Positions 7,411 to 16,667 are shown, counted from the stretch's first letter. The stretch is 64,000 nt of DNA from Atlantibacter subterraneus (GCF_007570865.1 NZ_VLPS01000001.1:806001-870000); one strand, 5' to 3'. Numbers and translations: made by a program. The notes: generated by a model from the letters alone, not told the origin.

Positions 7411-8514
7411 ATGTATTTTTCTGCTGAAACACTGGCGACGAACAGCCGCCTGCGCACGCACTGGAATGAGCTGTGGGCTAACCGTAACATGTGGGATGCC
7501 CAGCACCGCGCCATGATGGCGGTAAACCGTAATCTTATGACACCTGAAATGCTGGCGGCGAATGCCCTGGCTGGTGACGGTCTCGGTCGTGAATTCTGGG
7601 CCGAAATCGACCGACAGGTCATCCAGCTGCGCGATCAGGAAATCGGGATGGAAATCGTCAACGACCTGATGGGTGTACAGACGGTATTGCCTATTGGCAA
7701 AACAGCCAAGCTGTATAACGTCGTTGGTGACATCGCCGATGATGTGCAGGTTAGTCTGGACGGCCAGCCTCCGTTTTCTTTTGACCACACCGAATACGGC
7801 AGCGACGGTGACCCAATCCCGGTTTACACCGCAGGTTATGGTGTGAACTGGCGTCTTGCTGCGGGCCTCAATACCGTCGGTATTGACCTGGTGCTTGATT
7901 CGCAGCTGGCGAAGATGCGCAAGTTCCATAAACGTCGCGTTAAAGGCTATCTCGACGGTAACCCGACCATTCAGGTTCAGAACTATCCGGCACAGGGCAT
8001 GCGCAACCATCGTAACACCGCCAAGATTAACCTCGGTTCCGGTGCTGGCGGTGTAAACATCGACCTGACGACGGCAACGCCGGCGCAGCTTCTGGAGTTC
8101 TTCGGGCCAACCGGGGCGTTTGGCATTACCGCCCGCGCTAACAAAGTCACTGCGTACGATGTGTTGTGGCTGAGTGCTGAAATCATGGCGAATCTGTCAA
8201 AGCCGTACACCATTGAAGTCGGCAGCGGCGCGAACGCCGTTATCAGCGGCAATGTCCTGGACGCCATCCGCAAATTTATGCCGGTGAAAGATATCCGCCA
8301 GACCTATGCACTAACCGGTAATGAATTCCTGGCGTATGAACGTCGTCAGGATGTGATCACGCCGTTAGTGGGGATGGCGGTTGGTGTGGTTCCGTTGCCT
8401 CGTCCGATGCCGCAGAGCAACTACAACTTCCAGATTATGTCTGCAGAAGGTTTGCAGATTAAGCGGGATGACGATGGCCTGTCCGGCGTTGTCTACGGCG
8501 CTGACCTGGACTAA
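7411..8514 (+). CDS. major capsid protein
   Basis: This 367-residue protein is the main shell subunit. It resembles the capsid families paired with DUF2213 proteases and DUF1073 portals, and it sits directly after the decoration gene. The N-terminal 100 residues are helical; the rest is mixed alpha/beta as in the HK97 fold. A ribosome site (AAGGAG) lies just before the ATG. No membrane or enzymatic motif is seen. Confidence 0.82.
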   Translation: MYFSAETLATNSRLRTHWNELWANRNMWDAQHRAMMAVNRNLMTPEMLAANALAGDGLGREFWAEIDRQVIQLRDQEIGMEIVNDLMGVQTVLPIGKTAKLYNVVGDIADDVQVSLDGQPPFSFDHTEYGSDGDPIPVYTAGYGVNWRLAAGLNTVGIDLVLDSQLAKMRKFHKRRVKGYLDGNPTIQVQNYPAQGMRNHRNTAKINLGSGAGGVNIDLTTATPAQLLEFFGPTGAFGITARANKVTAYDVLWLSAEIMANLSKPYTIEVGSGANAVISGNVLDAIRKFMPVKDIRQTYALTGNEFLAYERRQDVITPLVGMAVGVVPLPRPMPQSNYNFQIMSAEGLQIKRDDDGLSGVVYGADLD

Positions 8515-8523
8515 GGAGAATCT

Positions 8524-8817
8524 ATGCCGAAGTTTGAAGTCGTACGTGGCTGGCATGGCGTTAAAGTGGGTGATGTGCTGGTTCTGGATAAAATTCATCC
8601 TGCGCTGGAATCTCATCTTCGCCTGATGCAGGGGGAAGCGGGCGGTGAACTTACCCCGGCAACACCGGGGGCGGGCACTGATGTGAAATCCCGAAAAGAA
8701 ATCATTGCTGAACGTCTGAAAGAACTGGGGATCGAGTTCAAAGGCAACCTGGGTGCGGAAAAGCTTTCGGAGCTGCTGCCGCCTGGCGAGCTTGAAAACC
8801 TGTTCCCTGCTGAATAA
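8524..8817 (+). CDS. small head protein with a HeH/LEM-like C-terminus
   Basis: This is a 97-residue protein. The C-terminal 40 residues (KSRKEIIAERLKELGIEF, then a second helix ending in Leu-Pro) look like a HeH/LEM helix-extended-helix fold, which is common in small phage head or connector proteins. AAGGAG precedes the ATG by 6 bases. It is followed by two hairpin terminators, so it ends the head sub-operon. The exact role is unknown. Confidence 0.6.
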   Translation: MPKFEVVRGWHGVKVGDVLVLDKIHPALESHLRLMQGEAGGELTPATPGAGTDVKSRKEIIAERLKELGIEFKGNLGAEKLSELLPPGELENLFPAE

Positions 8818-8839
8818 CCGCCGCGAAAGCGGTTTTTTT
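8816..8839 (+). terminator. rho-independent terminator after the head genes
   Basis: The hairpin AACCGC / GCGGTT has a CGCGAAA loop and is followed by a run of seven T. Confidence 0.7.
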
Positions 8840-8841
8840 AT

Positions 8842-8868
8842 GCCCCGTTCCGGCGGGGCGTCTTTTTT
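8842..8868 (+). terminator. second tandem hairpin terminator
   Basis: The stem GCCCCG / CGGGGC is followed by CGTC and six T, directly after the first terminator. Two in a row separate head from neck and tail genes; phage antitermination may read through them. Confidence 0.55.
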
Positions 8869-8880
8869 CAGGAGTCTGTC

Positions 8881-9285
8881 ATGGTCTCACAGGAACAGGC
8901 ACAGCAGTACCTGACCGGGCAGGGCATCGCTTTACCCGACTTTGTACTGGCGGCGCTGATTGACCAGGCCAACGGCATTGAGGAATGCCTGGCACTTCAT
9001 TATCCGGCATCGACAGCGCTGCTTATCCAGCTTTACCTGCTGGCGCTGATGGGGCTCGGGCAGGGTGATAAATACCTTTCCAGCCAGACCGCGCCAAACG
9101 GCGCTTCGCGTTCATTCCGGTACCAGTCGTTTTCTGACCGCTGGAAAGGCGCGCTGAGCCTGCTGCGCGGGCTGGACAAACACGGTTGCGCCACAGCGCT
9201 TATTCCCCCTGATCCGACGACTGCGCCAGCATTCGCGGGGATTTGGGTTGGTAAGGGCGGCTGCATGTGCAACGGGGGCCGGTAA
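8881..9285 (+). CDS. head-tail connector-like protein
   Basis: This 134-residue protein has helical N-terminal two-thirds, as in the short gp6-like connector proteins that dock beneath the portal. It lies at the expected place between capsid and neck genes. The C-terminus has a Cys-Met-Cys-Asn-Gly-Gly tail. GGAG lies 7 bases before the ATG. The stop overlaps the next start (TAATG). The role is inferred from position. Confidence 0.5.
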   Translation: MVSQEQAQQYLTGQGIALPDFVLAALIDQANGIEECLALHYPASTALLIQLYLLALMGLGQGDKYLSSQTAPNGASRSFRYQSFSDRWKGALSLLRGLDKHGCATALIPPDPTTAPAFAGIWVGKGGCMCNGGR

Positions 9286-9458
9286 TGGCCTGGGTATCGG
9301 TGAAGCAGCGACTGCCGGAGCCGTTCGTTAAGGTCTGGGTGATGACAGACAGCGGCAGGAAGGCCACCGGCTACATCAAAGGTAACGGTGAATGGTTCAT
9401 CTTTTGCCGTGAGGTTGCCGCCGGGAAACCAGAAGTGATCCGCTGGGAGGAGCCATGA
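9285..9458 (+). CDS. DUF551-like small protein
   Basis: This 57-residue protein starts MAWVSVKQRLPEP and resembles the short DUF551 domain, common in phage genomes and of unknown function. The ATG at 9285 is preferred over a GTG 18 bases upstream because it follows GGGGG at a good distance and overlaps the upstream stop. It overlaps the next gene by 4 bases. Confidence 0.6.
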   Translation: MAWVSVKQRLPEPFVKVWVMTDSGRKATGYIKGNGEWFIFCREVAAGKPEVIRWEEP

Positions 9459-9841
9459 GCGCGACAGCGAACTGGGTATATACCAACCTCGCGACCATTT
9501 ACCCGCGTACATACGATGACTGGAAAGGCACCTGGCTAACCGGCACGCCGTATCTTATCGACTGCACGTGGGAGGTAAACCAGGAACAGGCGATCGATGA
9601 TGCCGGTACCGAATTCACCACCAACCTGATTATCTCCACCGAGCTGAAGCACAACGGCGCAGATGTCCGTAAACCGCTGCGTAACGACTATGTCGCTGTG
9701 GGTGACACAACCGCTGAGCCAGACCCGGTAAAAGCGAAAGGTGATGTGATCCGGGCAGTCAAGATGTGGGATATGTCGTTTTTCGACGAGGAACCCGACT
9801 ACAAAATCCTGACATCTAATCGTAACTCGCTCGGTGCCTGA
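9455..9841 (+). CDS. phage neck/structural protein of unknown function
   Basis: This 128-residue soluble protein sits between the connector-like gene and the gp10-like gene. Position suggests a head-closure or neck component. I do not recognise a domain. The ATG overlaps the upstream gene (ATGA), so translation is probably coupled. Confidence 0.5.
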   Translation: MSATANWVYTNLATIYPRTYDDWKGTWLTGTPYLIDCTWEVNQEQAIDDAGTEFTTNLIISTELKHNGADVRKPLRNDYVAVGDTTAEPDPVKAKGDVIRAVKMWDMSFFDEEPDYKILTSNRNSLGA

Positions 9842-9861
9842 TAACCCCAGGAGACAACGCT

Positions 9862-10257
9862 ATGCCCGTTAAAGGTATCAAACGTGTTCAGTTAAACATG
9901 GGTAACGTGATTGGAAATATCGCCGGGGCAGTGACAGAAAAGGTGATCACCGAAGTCATGATCGTCGGCTCCGGTTATGCAGCGCAGATCACCCCCATTC
10001 ATACCTCCACGCTGGTGAACAGCATGTATCGCGAACTGAAGCCAGAGCCGGGCGGAATGACCGGACGGGTCGGCTATACCGCGAACTATGCTGCGCGGGT
10101 GAATGCAGCCGGTGGCACGTTAAAAGGCAAGCCGCGCCCGGATGGCAGCGGTAATTACTGGGACCCGGACGCTGAGCCAGATTTCCTGCGTAAAGGGTTT
10201 GAGCGCGACGGCATAGCCGACATCAAAGCCACTATTAAACGAGGCTACAAATTATGA
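9862..10257 (+). CDS. HK97 gp10-like neck/tail-completion protein
   Basis: This 131-residue protein has the pattern of the HK97 gp10 family: a helical start, an ITPIHTSTL segment and a TANYAARV region near residue 75. These proteins join head and tail. It overlaps the tail terminator gene by 4 bases (ATGATG). Confidence 0.6.
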   Translation: MPVKGIKRVQLNMGNVIGNIAGAVTEKVITEVMIVGSGYAAQITPIHTSTLVNSMYRELKPEPGGMTGRVGYTANYAARVNAAGGTLKGKPRPDGSGNYWDPDAEPDFLRKGFERDGIADIKATIKRGYKL

Positions 10258-10640
10258 TGCGAAGCGAGGTTTTTGACGCGTTACGTGCCTGGCTGCAGAG
10301 CCACGGCTTTGATACCGGCTACCGTGTACAAAAGCGGTTCTGGGTCGAAGTGGAAGATTCACAGAACGACCGCTATCTCGTTATCCAGCAGCAGGGCGGT
10401 GGCGCGGCAGAAGAGGCCATCACCCGTGACTATTTCCGCTTCATCCTGCTGTCCGGGCAGAACGACGCCGACGTCGACGCGGTGGAGAACACCGCCGATG
10501 CCATCCGCCAGGCCATGCTTGATGACTACCACACCGAATGCATCATCTCAATGCAGCCAGTCGGGGGCGTTCCTGCCTTCCGCACCGAAGAGGGCCGCTG
10601 CGCCTTCGAAATTAACTTCCAGACCATTATTTCCCGATAA
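10254..10640 (+). CDS. tail terminator protein (lambda U-like)
   Basis: This 128-residue protein has alternating helices and strands, ending with a strand pair around VGGVPAFRTEEGRCAFEI. That is the layout of siphophage tail terminators, which cap the tail tube and fix its length. It lies directly before the major tail protein, as in lambda. Confidence 0.65.
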   Translation: MMRSEVFDALRAWLQSHGFDTGYRVQKRFWVEVEDSQNDRYLVIQQQGGGAAEEAITRDYFRFILLSGQNDADVDAVENTADAIRQAMLDDYHTECIISMQPVGGVPAFRTEEGRCAFEINFQTIISR

Positions 10641-10655
10641 TACGGAGTAACACAT

Positions 10656-11390
10656 ATGACTTGTGAATCAGGTGCATTCACGGGGCGCGACGTCGTTGTT
10701 TATTTTGCGATTGGTTGCCCGGAGGTTCAGCCCACGCTGAGCCAGTATAAGCGCCTCGGCATGATGCGTGGCAAAACAACCGGCGTTGAATGGGAAACCG
10801 CAGACGCCACGGCTGACCAGAGCGCGGCGTATACCCAGGAAAATCTGGTGACGTATAAAAACGTATCCTTCTCCGGTGACGGCGTAAGCCGCAAGGAAGC
10901 CATCTACGGCCAGAAGGAAATGAAGCGCCATGTTTATAACCCGCCCGGAGAAACCAGCAACCAGCCCTATGTGTGGCTGAAAATCATCTCGCCGTTCGAT
11001 ATCACTGAAGGCCCGTTCCTGGTAACGAGCTGGCAGGATGAATCACCACATGATGACGTGGCCACGTGGTCGATTGAAGCCTCCAGTGCCGGGCTGGTGG
11101 ATGTGCGCGACGTCGGCGCGGTCATTAACATCACCTCCCAGCCGCAGAACCGCACCATTACCACCGGCAGCACGCTGACACTTACCACAGCGGCGACCGT
11201 GACTGATGGTTCAGCGCTGACGTATCAGTGGAAGAAGAACGGCACGGATATCAGCGGCGCCACGGCGGCCACCTACACCAAAGCCAGCGCGGTGGCAGGG
11301 GATGCCGGCTCTTATACCTGCCAGGTTTCATCGCCCACCGCCGGTACCGTCACCACGAGCCCGGCAACGGTTGTGGTCAACGTGTCTTAA
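10656..11390 (+). CDS. major tail tube protein with C-terminal Ig-like domain
   Basis: This is a 244-residue tail tube subunit. The first 155 residues are the beta-rich tube domain. Residues 160-244 form an immunoglobulin-like fold with the typical pattern ITSQPQ, then YQWKKNGTDISGAT, then AGSYTCQV. Ig domains on tail tubes protrude from the virion and are thought to bind surface sugars weakly. The tail terminator lies upstream and the chaperone downstream. Confidence 0.82.
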   Translation: MTCESGAFTGRDVVVYFAIGCPEVQPTLSQYKRLGMMRGKTTGVEWETADATADQSAAYTQENLVTYKNVSFSGDGVSRKEAIYGQKEMKRHVYNPPGETSNQPYVWLKIISPFDITEGPFLVTSWQDESPHDDVATWSIEASSAGLVDVRDVGAVINITSQPQNRTITTGSTLTLTTAATVTDGSALTYQWKKNGTDISGATAATYTKASAVAGDAGSYTCQVSSPTAGTVTTSPATVVVNVS

Positions 11391-11395
11391 CTGAC

Positions 11396-11417
11396 AGGGG
11401 CGAAAGCCCCTTTGAGG
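11396..11417 (+). terminator. hairpin between tail tube and tail chaperone genes
   Basis: The stem AGGGGC / GCCCCT has a GAAA tetraloop. The T run is short and broken (TTTGAGGTTTT), so it may only lower expression of downstream genes relative to the abundant tube protein. Confidence 0.45.
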
Positions 11418-11421
11418 TTTT

Positions 11422-12075
11422 ATGCAGGCAATTACCGATATCGGCCAGGCGGAGATCCGCGCCGGTGGCCGCAGAATATTCCTCAACCCTTCGTTTCTTG
11501 CGATGTCGCGCATCGGCACGCCGGAAGAGATTGTCGGGGCGTTCGTGACGGTGCACGGCGGACATTATCCTGAACACCGGATCAGCGATGTTGAAGTGAT
11601 CCGCAGTATCCAGGCGCGCTGTTTCGCCGACATGGTTGTTACTGCGGCAAAGGTGGTACAGGCGGCCTGCGATGATGATCTCCGCCAGGTTATTGGTGTC
11701 TGTTCAGTGACACCGAAAGGCAAGCTTTCGTATCGCCCCGGCCTGCTGCCGGTATCACACATTATCCAGCTGGCGCGCCACCTTATTCGCCATGGGGTGG
11801 TGGGCGACCAGCCGCAGGAAGCCGCCAGCAAAGGTGAGGGGGAATACTCAGGGAAATTCGATGCCCGGTCTTTCGTTTATCTGGCGGTGGCACACCTGGG
11901 CATGAGCGAGTCGGATGCCTGGAACATGACCATGACCAGCTTTCGCGCCGCGATGAATGCAAAATACCCACCGAAGGAAGCCGCAAAAATCCCGACCGAA
12001 CAACATTACGATGAGGCTATGGACTGGGCAGAAAAGATGTTTGCGCTTGACGCTCAGCGCAACGGGCTGCACTAA
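11422..12075 (+). CDS. tail assembly chaperone-position protein (DUF6246-like)
   Basis: This 217-residue protein lies between tail tube and tape measure, the place of lambda G/GT. It resembles DUF6246 proteins. The C-terminal 90 residues contain SFVYLAVAHLGMSESDAWNMTMTSF, like the minor chaperone domain. I saw no slippery site needed for a G/GT frameshift; this version may carry both domains in one frame. Confidence 0.6.
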   Translation: MQAITDIGQAEIRAGGRRIFLNPSFLAMSRIGTPEEIVGAFVTVHGGHYPEHRISDVEVIRSIQARCFADMVVTAAKVVQAACDDDLRQVIGVCSVTPKGKLSYRPGLLPVSHIIQLARHLIRHGVVGDQPQEAASKGEGEYSGKFDARSFVYLAVAHLGMSESDAWNMTMTSFRAAMNAKYPPKEAAKIPTEQHYDEAMDWAEKMFALDAQRNGLH

Positions 12076-12163
12076 TCGATGATAAAAATCATTGAGAACA
12101 AGAAACCCCTAACTCAGAATCAGAGGGATATGTGGCAGTCTTAAATTTAAGTTAAGGATAATT

Positions 12164-12679
12164 ATGAATAAAGTTCTGATGGTAATGGCGGGTATCATTC
12201 TTCTTGCTGGCTGTTCTTCAAAATACAAAGCTGTTGAAGTCACGAAGAGCACGGAACTCCTGATGAAAAGTAAGCCAGTCGTGATTTCTGGTTCTGCTGA
12301 TGGGAGTTACGAAGGGAAATCTTATGCTGGTTCAGGCGAAGCAACGGCGCAAGCGGTCAGATCAGCTTTTTCCCGCTATACCGATAATGCTGTCATTGTT
12401 TCTCAGTGCAACGAGCTGGCGTGCCTGCAAAAGCATAACCCTCTGTCTGAGGGGTATTATGTGGTCCCTCAAATTTTACACTGGGAAGACAGAGCAACTG
12501 AATGGTCCGGCATCCCGGATAAAATTGAGATCAAGGTAACAGTGTTCAATGCTGCAACATCGAAAGTAATTGCCTCAACCATCCTGAATGGTAGTAGTAA
12601 ATGGGCCACTTTCGGAGGGGATCATCCTCAGGATTTGCTTCCTGAACCAGTAAATAATTACGTGGCCAGCCTGTATTAA
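12164..12679 (+). CDS. prophage lipoprotein (DUF4823-like), moron
   Basis: This 171-residue lipoprotein has a type II signal peptide ending in the lipobox LAGC, with the lipidated Cys at about residue 17. The mature part resembles DUF4823 lipoproteins and has two cysteines in CNELAC that may pair. It would sit in the outer or inner membrane facing the periplasm. It has no evident role in tail building and is separated from the chaperone gene by 88 bases, so it looks like an accessory gene expressed in the lysogen. Surface change or superinfection exclusion is only a guess. Confidence 0.7.
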   Translation: MNKVLMVMAGIILLAGCSSKYKAVEVTKSTELLMKSKPVVISGSADGSYEGKSYAGSGEATAQAVRSAFSRYTDNAVIVSQCNELACLQKHNPLSEGYYVVPQILHWEDRATEWSGIPDKIEIKVTVFNAATSKVIASTILNGSSKWATFGGDHPQDLLPEPVNNYVASLY

Positions 12680-12811
12680 AACCCTTTTCAGCCCCTGAAC
12701 CATTGACGGGAAGGGGGTTCTCTGTGTGAGATCAAAAAATCAGTCCTGCCCGTTGCGCTGCCGCGCTCCCCTGTTAGCATTAGGGTAACTTTTACCAATG
12801 GGAATAGGGAT

Positions 12812-13342
12812 GTGAAGAAAATCAAAATTATTATAGGTGCGATTTGTGCGGTGTTTGTTATAACACTTGCAACTATACTTCTCGTTCCAGATGTAAAATC
12901 TGAGCAGGCTGGTTTGATAAAGCTCTGTAGTGATATTACCAGAGGTGCAATGAAGTCTCCTGGTAGTTATAAAATGAATTCTTCACAAATAAAAATGGTG
13001 ATAGGCCTTCCAGAACTTGGCGTCAAAGACTTTAAAGAGGAAAGTCTCAGAAATGATATTTTGTCAGGCGAAATACCTTACAGGCAGGCTAACGTAACTA
13101 TACAGCAAGAAGCTCAAAACTCTTACGGGGTCAGCTTAAGCGGTACGACATATTGTTTATACGCAATATTGGGTGATGCTGGTAACGCTAGTTACAGAAT
13201 TAAATCTGTAAACATAGATAATAAACAAATTAGCGACTTTGATATCACCCTTCTTTCAAATGCAAAAGAATCTGAGGCTGGAGAAAGCAACTTAATAAAT
13301 AAGTTAAGGTATTTGCAGTATTTTATTACAGATAAAATATAA
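12812..13342 (+). CDS. membrane-anchored hypothetical protein, moron
   Basis: This 176-residue protein has one N-terminal hydrophobic segment (about residues 5-25) followed by a periplasmic domain with two cysteines far apart. Codon use is visibly AT-rich compared with the tail genes on both sides. The start is a GTG at 12812. No family is recognised. A terminator follows directly, so it forms a small unit with the upstream lipoprotein gene. Confidence 0.6.
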   Translation: MKKIKIIIGAICAVFVITLATILLVPDVKSEQAGLIKLCSDITRGAMKSPGSYKMNSSQIKMVIGLPELGVKDFKEESLRNDILSGEIPYRQANVTIQQEAQNSYGVSLSGTTYCLYAILGDAGNASYRIKSVNIDNKQISDFDITLLSNAKESEAGESNLINKLRYLQYFITDKI

Positions 13343-13360
13343 CACTTCTAATACTATCAG

Positions 13361-13382
13361 CCCCGCCTCGGCGGGGTTTTTT
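13361..13382 (+). terminator. terminator closing the moron unit
   Basis: A strong stem, CCCCGCC / GGCGGGG with a 2-base loop, is followed by six T. It lies only 20 bases before the tape measure start. Confidence 0.8.
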
Positions 13383-13402
13383 ATTGCCCGGAGAAAATAC
13401 AT

Positions 13403-16400
13403 ATGTCCGAAAATGTAGGTGAGATTGTTTATATCATCCGCGCCGATACCGCTCAGCTTCTTACCGCTGGACGCAATGTTGTCGATATGACAAATGATCT
13501 CCAAGGTAATTTTGATGATACGGATGAATCAGCAGATAATCTGAACACGACACTTTCCAAACTCGCTGCAACCTTAAAGTTAATTTTTGCTGCTGGCGCA
13601 CTGCGAGAAATGGCAAAAATGGTGCAGAGCTATCAGGAGATGGCCGAGCGCGTTCAGATGGCGACATCAAGTCAGGCTGAATTTGAAAGCGTTCAGAAGC
13701 GCTTGCTTAATACGGCTAACGGGACTTACAGATCTTTAGCAGAAGCACAGGAGTTGTATATTCGAAGTGCCGACGGTCTGCGCAGTATGGGTTATTCCAC
13801 TGAACAGGCTATCGATGTTCAGGACTCAATGTCTTATGCGTTCGTAAAGAATGCGGCCAGCGCAGATCGCGCAGAGTCAGCCATCAGCGCATTCACCAAA
13901 GCGATAAACACAGGTAAAGTCTCCGCTGATCAATGGGAGTCCATCACTACCGCCATACCAACGGTAATCAATGATATTGCCACCGCCAGTACAAAAACCT
14001 CCGCCGAAGTACGTGCGCTGGGCGCAGCAGGCAAACTCACAGCTTCAGACCTTAGTGAAGGACTGCGGCAATCTCTTGACGACAACGCCGCAGCGGCGGC
14101 TGGAATGTCCAACAACCTTACCGATGCTGGCGTGAGGATGAAAACGGCTTTTACCGAAGTTTTGGTGGCAATCGAAGGTCAGACGGGAGCGCTACAAACT
14201 TTTACCAACGGCCTTATCGCTGCCGCAGACACCATTCTGGAGTTCGGGCGAGATTCCGAAGAAATGGCGGGCTTTATTGATACAGCAACCATTGCCGCAA
14301 AGGCTTTCGCGCTTGTACTGGCTGGACGATATGCTGGCGCTTTAAAAAGCGGCATAGCCAGTAAAGTTCAGCACATCGCTGCAAACCGCCAGATGATAAC
14401 CGCCGAAAATCAGGCGGCTCAGGCTGCTCTCTTCTCAGCAAATGCCACGCAGCGTCGGACATTTGCTGATAAAGAGGCGGCTATTTCGGCACTTAATCTG
14501 GCCCAGGCAGAATATAACGTAGCGAAAGGTACTGCGGCTGAAACCTTTGCGCTGGAGGGGTTGATTGCTGCGAAAACCAAAGCGACAACTACCTCTCTCG
14601 CATATGCAGAGGCAGAGTTAGCCCAGGCGGCGGCATCGACCCGAGCCGCAGCTGCAACGAGTGCTGCCTCGGTAAGTATGGGGTTGCTGCGTAATGCTTT
14701 CTCGTTAATTGGCGGCACTGCGGGTGTTGTGATGATAGCCGCCGGAGCTCTGCTGTACTGGTGGCAAACAACAAAACAGGCAAAAGAAGAAGCAATCAAC
14801 TTTGCAAGTTCTCTGGACGATGTAATATCCAGAATGAAGGAGATGGACCAAATCCAGCTCAGAAAAACTCTGGACAACACTGCCACGTCTATTGAAGCTC
14901 TTAACGAACAGTTTAAAGACCAAGTAAAAGAGCAGGATAGTGCACGCAAAAATTTAGAAGAATACCAACGACAACTCGAAGGATTGCGCGAATCCGGCGC
15001 GCCGCTGCAGGTGATTGAAGATGCCCAAAGAAGGGTTACACAATCACTTCGCGAGCTGAATGCGAAAACTGCTGATGTTAATGACACATCAAATACACTG
15101 CGCTCCACTCTGGAAAAGCAGGCTCTTATTCAAGAGCAGCTTAACCAGAAAGCGAGGGAGTCCGATGCAGCCTTCGCGATCCTTGAAAATAACCTCAAGA
15201 ATGTAATCCCTGGAGCAAGCCAAAGCGCTATTATTGCGATGGCTTCAACAATCGAAGTACTGGATAAACTCGACAAAAAAGCGGCTAACGTTGGGAATAT
15301 ACAACCTGCGGAACCGGAAGACTCCCCCGAAGCGAAGAAACTCATTCAGAACGCCGAACGCCGCCTCGCACTTTCAAAACTGGAGGGAGAGGCCCGGGCT
15401 AAATTGCAGGCGCAGTATGATGCCGAAGATGCCGGGATCGCTAAGAGCGACAAACTCGTCGGGACGCTGCAAGACATGTATGCAGAAACCGAGCGAGTAA
15501 CTAGCGCCCGGAAGGCAGCAAACAAAGAAGCGAAATCAACCTCTGTTGACGATGCGATTCAGGCGCTGGCACGACAGCAATCGGTACTTGATCGCCTGAA
15601 TACCGGCTACGCTGACGGCTCGCTCGAACTGGCGAAGTACGATGCGGTTATGGCGCTGGGAAATAAAGCGACTGACGCGCAAATCGTTAAGGCGGAGCAG
15701 CAGGCCGACGCAATCTGGAGAAGTCAGCAGGCGATAAAGGCCGCTGCGGAGGAAGAAAAAAAGCGCATTCAGGCCAGCCAGAATTTAACCAGTCTGCAGG
15801 GGCAGGTGTCGCCGGTTGCCGCAGTGGATAACACCTATCAGGATCAGATGGCGCAGCTCAATGAGTACGTAACCCTTTATCCGCAAAAGATCGCGGAAGC
15901 CGAAGCGTTACGGGCCAGCATCGAAGAACAGTATCACCAGCGGCGCATGGCGGCCATGTGGGAAGAGTGGCAGCAGCAAAGCCAGATTAACAGCATGATT
16001 GGCGCTGCCGTAGACTCCTTACAGGGTGGGGCAACCAGCGCCATCACCGGCCTGATAAACGGCACTCAAAGCCTGCGGGAATCCTTCGCCAACATCGGCA
16101 CCACGATTTTAAACAGCGTGGTGGGCAGCTTTGTCCAGATGGGGATCGAATGGGCTAAAAGTCAACTCATGGGCCAGGCTGCGGCAGCGGCATCTTTGGC
16201 GGCAACTACAGCACAGGCTTCAGCTGCCGCAGCTGCATGGGCACCAGCTGCTATGAGCGCTTCAATAGCGACGTACGGCAGTGCTGCTGCGGTGGGGCAA
16301 TCAGCGTATGCTGGTTCAATGCTTGCAGCCAAGGGGCTGGCGCTTGCTGGCGGTCGCCGTTATGGAGGCACAGTGTCTGCTGGCAACGCCTACCGCATTA

Positions 16401-16666
16401 ACGAGGATGGGCGGTCTGAGGTATTCCAGACTACCGGAGGTCAGCAGATATTCATGCCGAACAAGTCAGGGAAGATCATTCCAGCAGATAAAGCAGGCGG
16501 GGGTGGCGTTGTTCAGCACATCACATTTGAAATCAACACTACCGGCGGTATCGACGATGCCACTATAAAGCAGATGGAAGGGATGATGAAGCGGGTCGCA
16601 TTATTCCAAATAAGCGACCAGGCTTCACGTCCTGGCGGATTAATTCAGCCGCGAAACAAGCGGTAA
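13403..16666 (+). CDS. tail tape measure protein
   Basis: This 1087-residue protein is the internal ruler of the siphophage tail. The N-terminal 200 residues carry the conserved tape-measure domain (RADTAQLLTAGRNV, then ALREMAKMVQSYQEMAERVQMA). Long coiled-coil segments follow (about residues 320-420 and 460-800). A hydrophobic stretch lies at about residues 432-455. The C-terminus is rich in Ala and Gly with an amphipathic segment. Tail length by the usual ratio of about 0.15 nm per residue would be near 160 nm; this is family knowledge applied, not measured. GGAGAA precedes the ATG. Confidence 0.92.
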   Translation: MSENVGEIVYIIRADTAQLLTAGRNVVDMTNDLQGNFDDTDESADNLNTTLSKLAATLKLIFAAGALREMAKMVQSYQEMAERVQMATSSQAEFESVQKRLLNTANGTYRSLAEAQELYIRSADGLRSMGYSTEQAIDVQDSMSYAFVKNAASADRAESAISAFTKAINTGKVSADQWESITTAIPTVINDIATASTKTSAEVRALGAAGKLTASDLSEGLRQSLDDNAAAAAGMSNNLTDAGVRMKTAFTEVLVAIEGQTGALQTFTNGLIAAADTILEFGRDSEEMAGFIDTATIAAKAFALVLAGRYAGALKSGIASKVQHIAANRQMITAENQAAQAALFSANATQRRTFADKEAAISALNLAQAEYNVAKGTAAETFALEGLIAAKTKATTTSLAYAEAELAQAAASTRAAAATSAASVSMGLLRNAFSLIGGTAGVVMIAAGALLYWWQTTKQAKEEAINFASSLDDVISRMKEMDQIQLRKTLDNTATSIEALNEQFKDQVKEQDSARKNLEEYQRQLEGLRESGAPLQVIEDAQRRVTQSLRELNAKTADVNDTSNTLRSTLEKQALIQEQLNQKARESDAAFAILENNLKNVIPGASQSAIIAMASTIEVLDKLDKKAANVGNIQPAEPEDSPEAKKLIQNAERRLALSKLEGEARAKLQAQYDAEDAGIAKSDKLVGTLQDMYAETERVTSARKAANKEAKSTSVDDAIQALARQQSVLDRLNTGYADGSLELAKYDAVMALGNKATDAQIVKAEQQADAIWRSQQAIKAAAEEEKKRIQASQNLTSLQGQVSPVAAVDNTYQDQMAQLNEYVTLYPQKIAEAEALRASIEEQYHQRRMAAMWEEWQQQSQINSMIGAAVDSLQGGATSAITGLINGTQSLRESFANIGTTILNSVVGSFVQMGIEWAKSQLMGQAAAAASLAATTAQASAAAAAWAPAAMSASIATYGSAAAVGQSAYAGSMLAAKGLALAGGRRYGGTVSAGNAYRINEDGRSEVFQTTGGQQIFMPNKSGKIIPADKAGGGGVVQHITFEINTTGGIDDATIKQMEGMMKRVALFQISDQASRPGGLIQPRNKR

Positions 16667-16667
16667 G

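Noticed and set aside
11228-11548. 106-codon plus frame across the end of the tail tube gene and start of the chaperone gene, considered as a frameshift product
   Set aside because: No slippery sequence is evident and the product has no resemblance to a tail chaperone extension; the hairpin at 11396 lies within it.
14419-15108. 229-codon minus-strand frame inside the tape measure gene
   Set aside because: Ser/Ala-rich translation that mirrors the coiled-coil Ala/Glu/Lys codons of the tape measure; no domain is seen, unlike the intein antisense gene.
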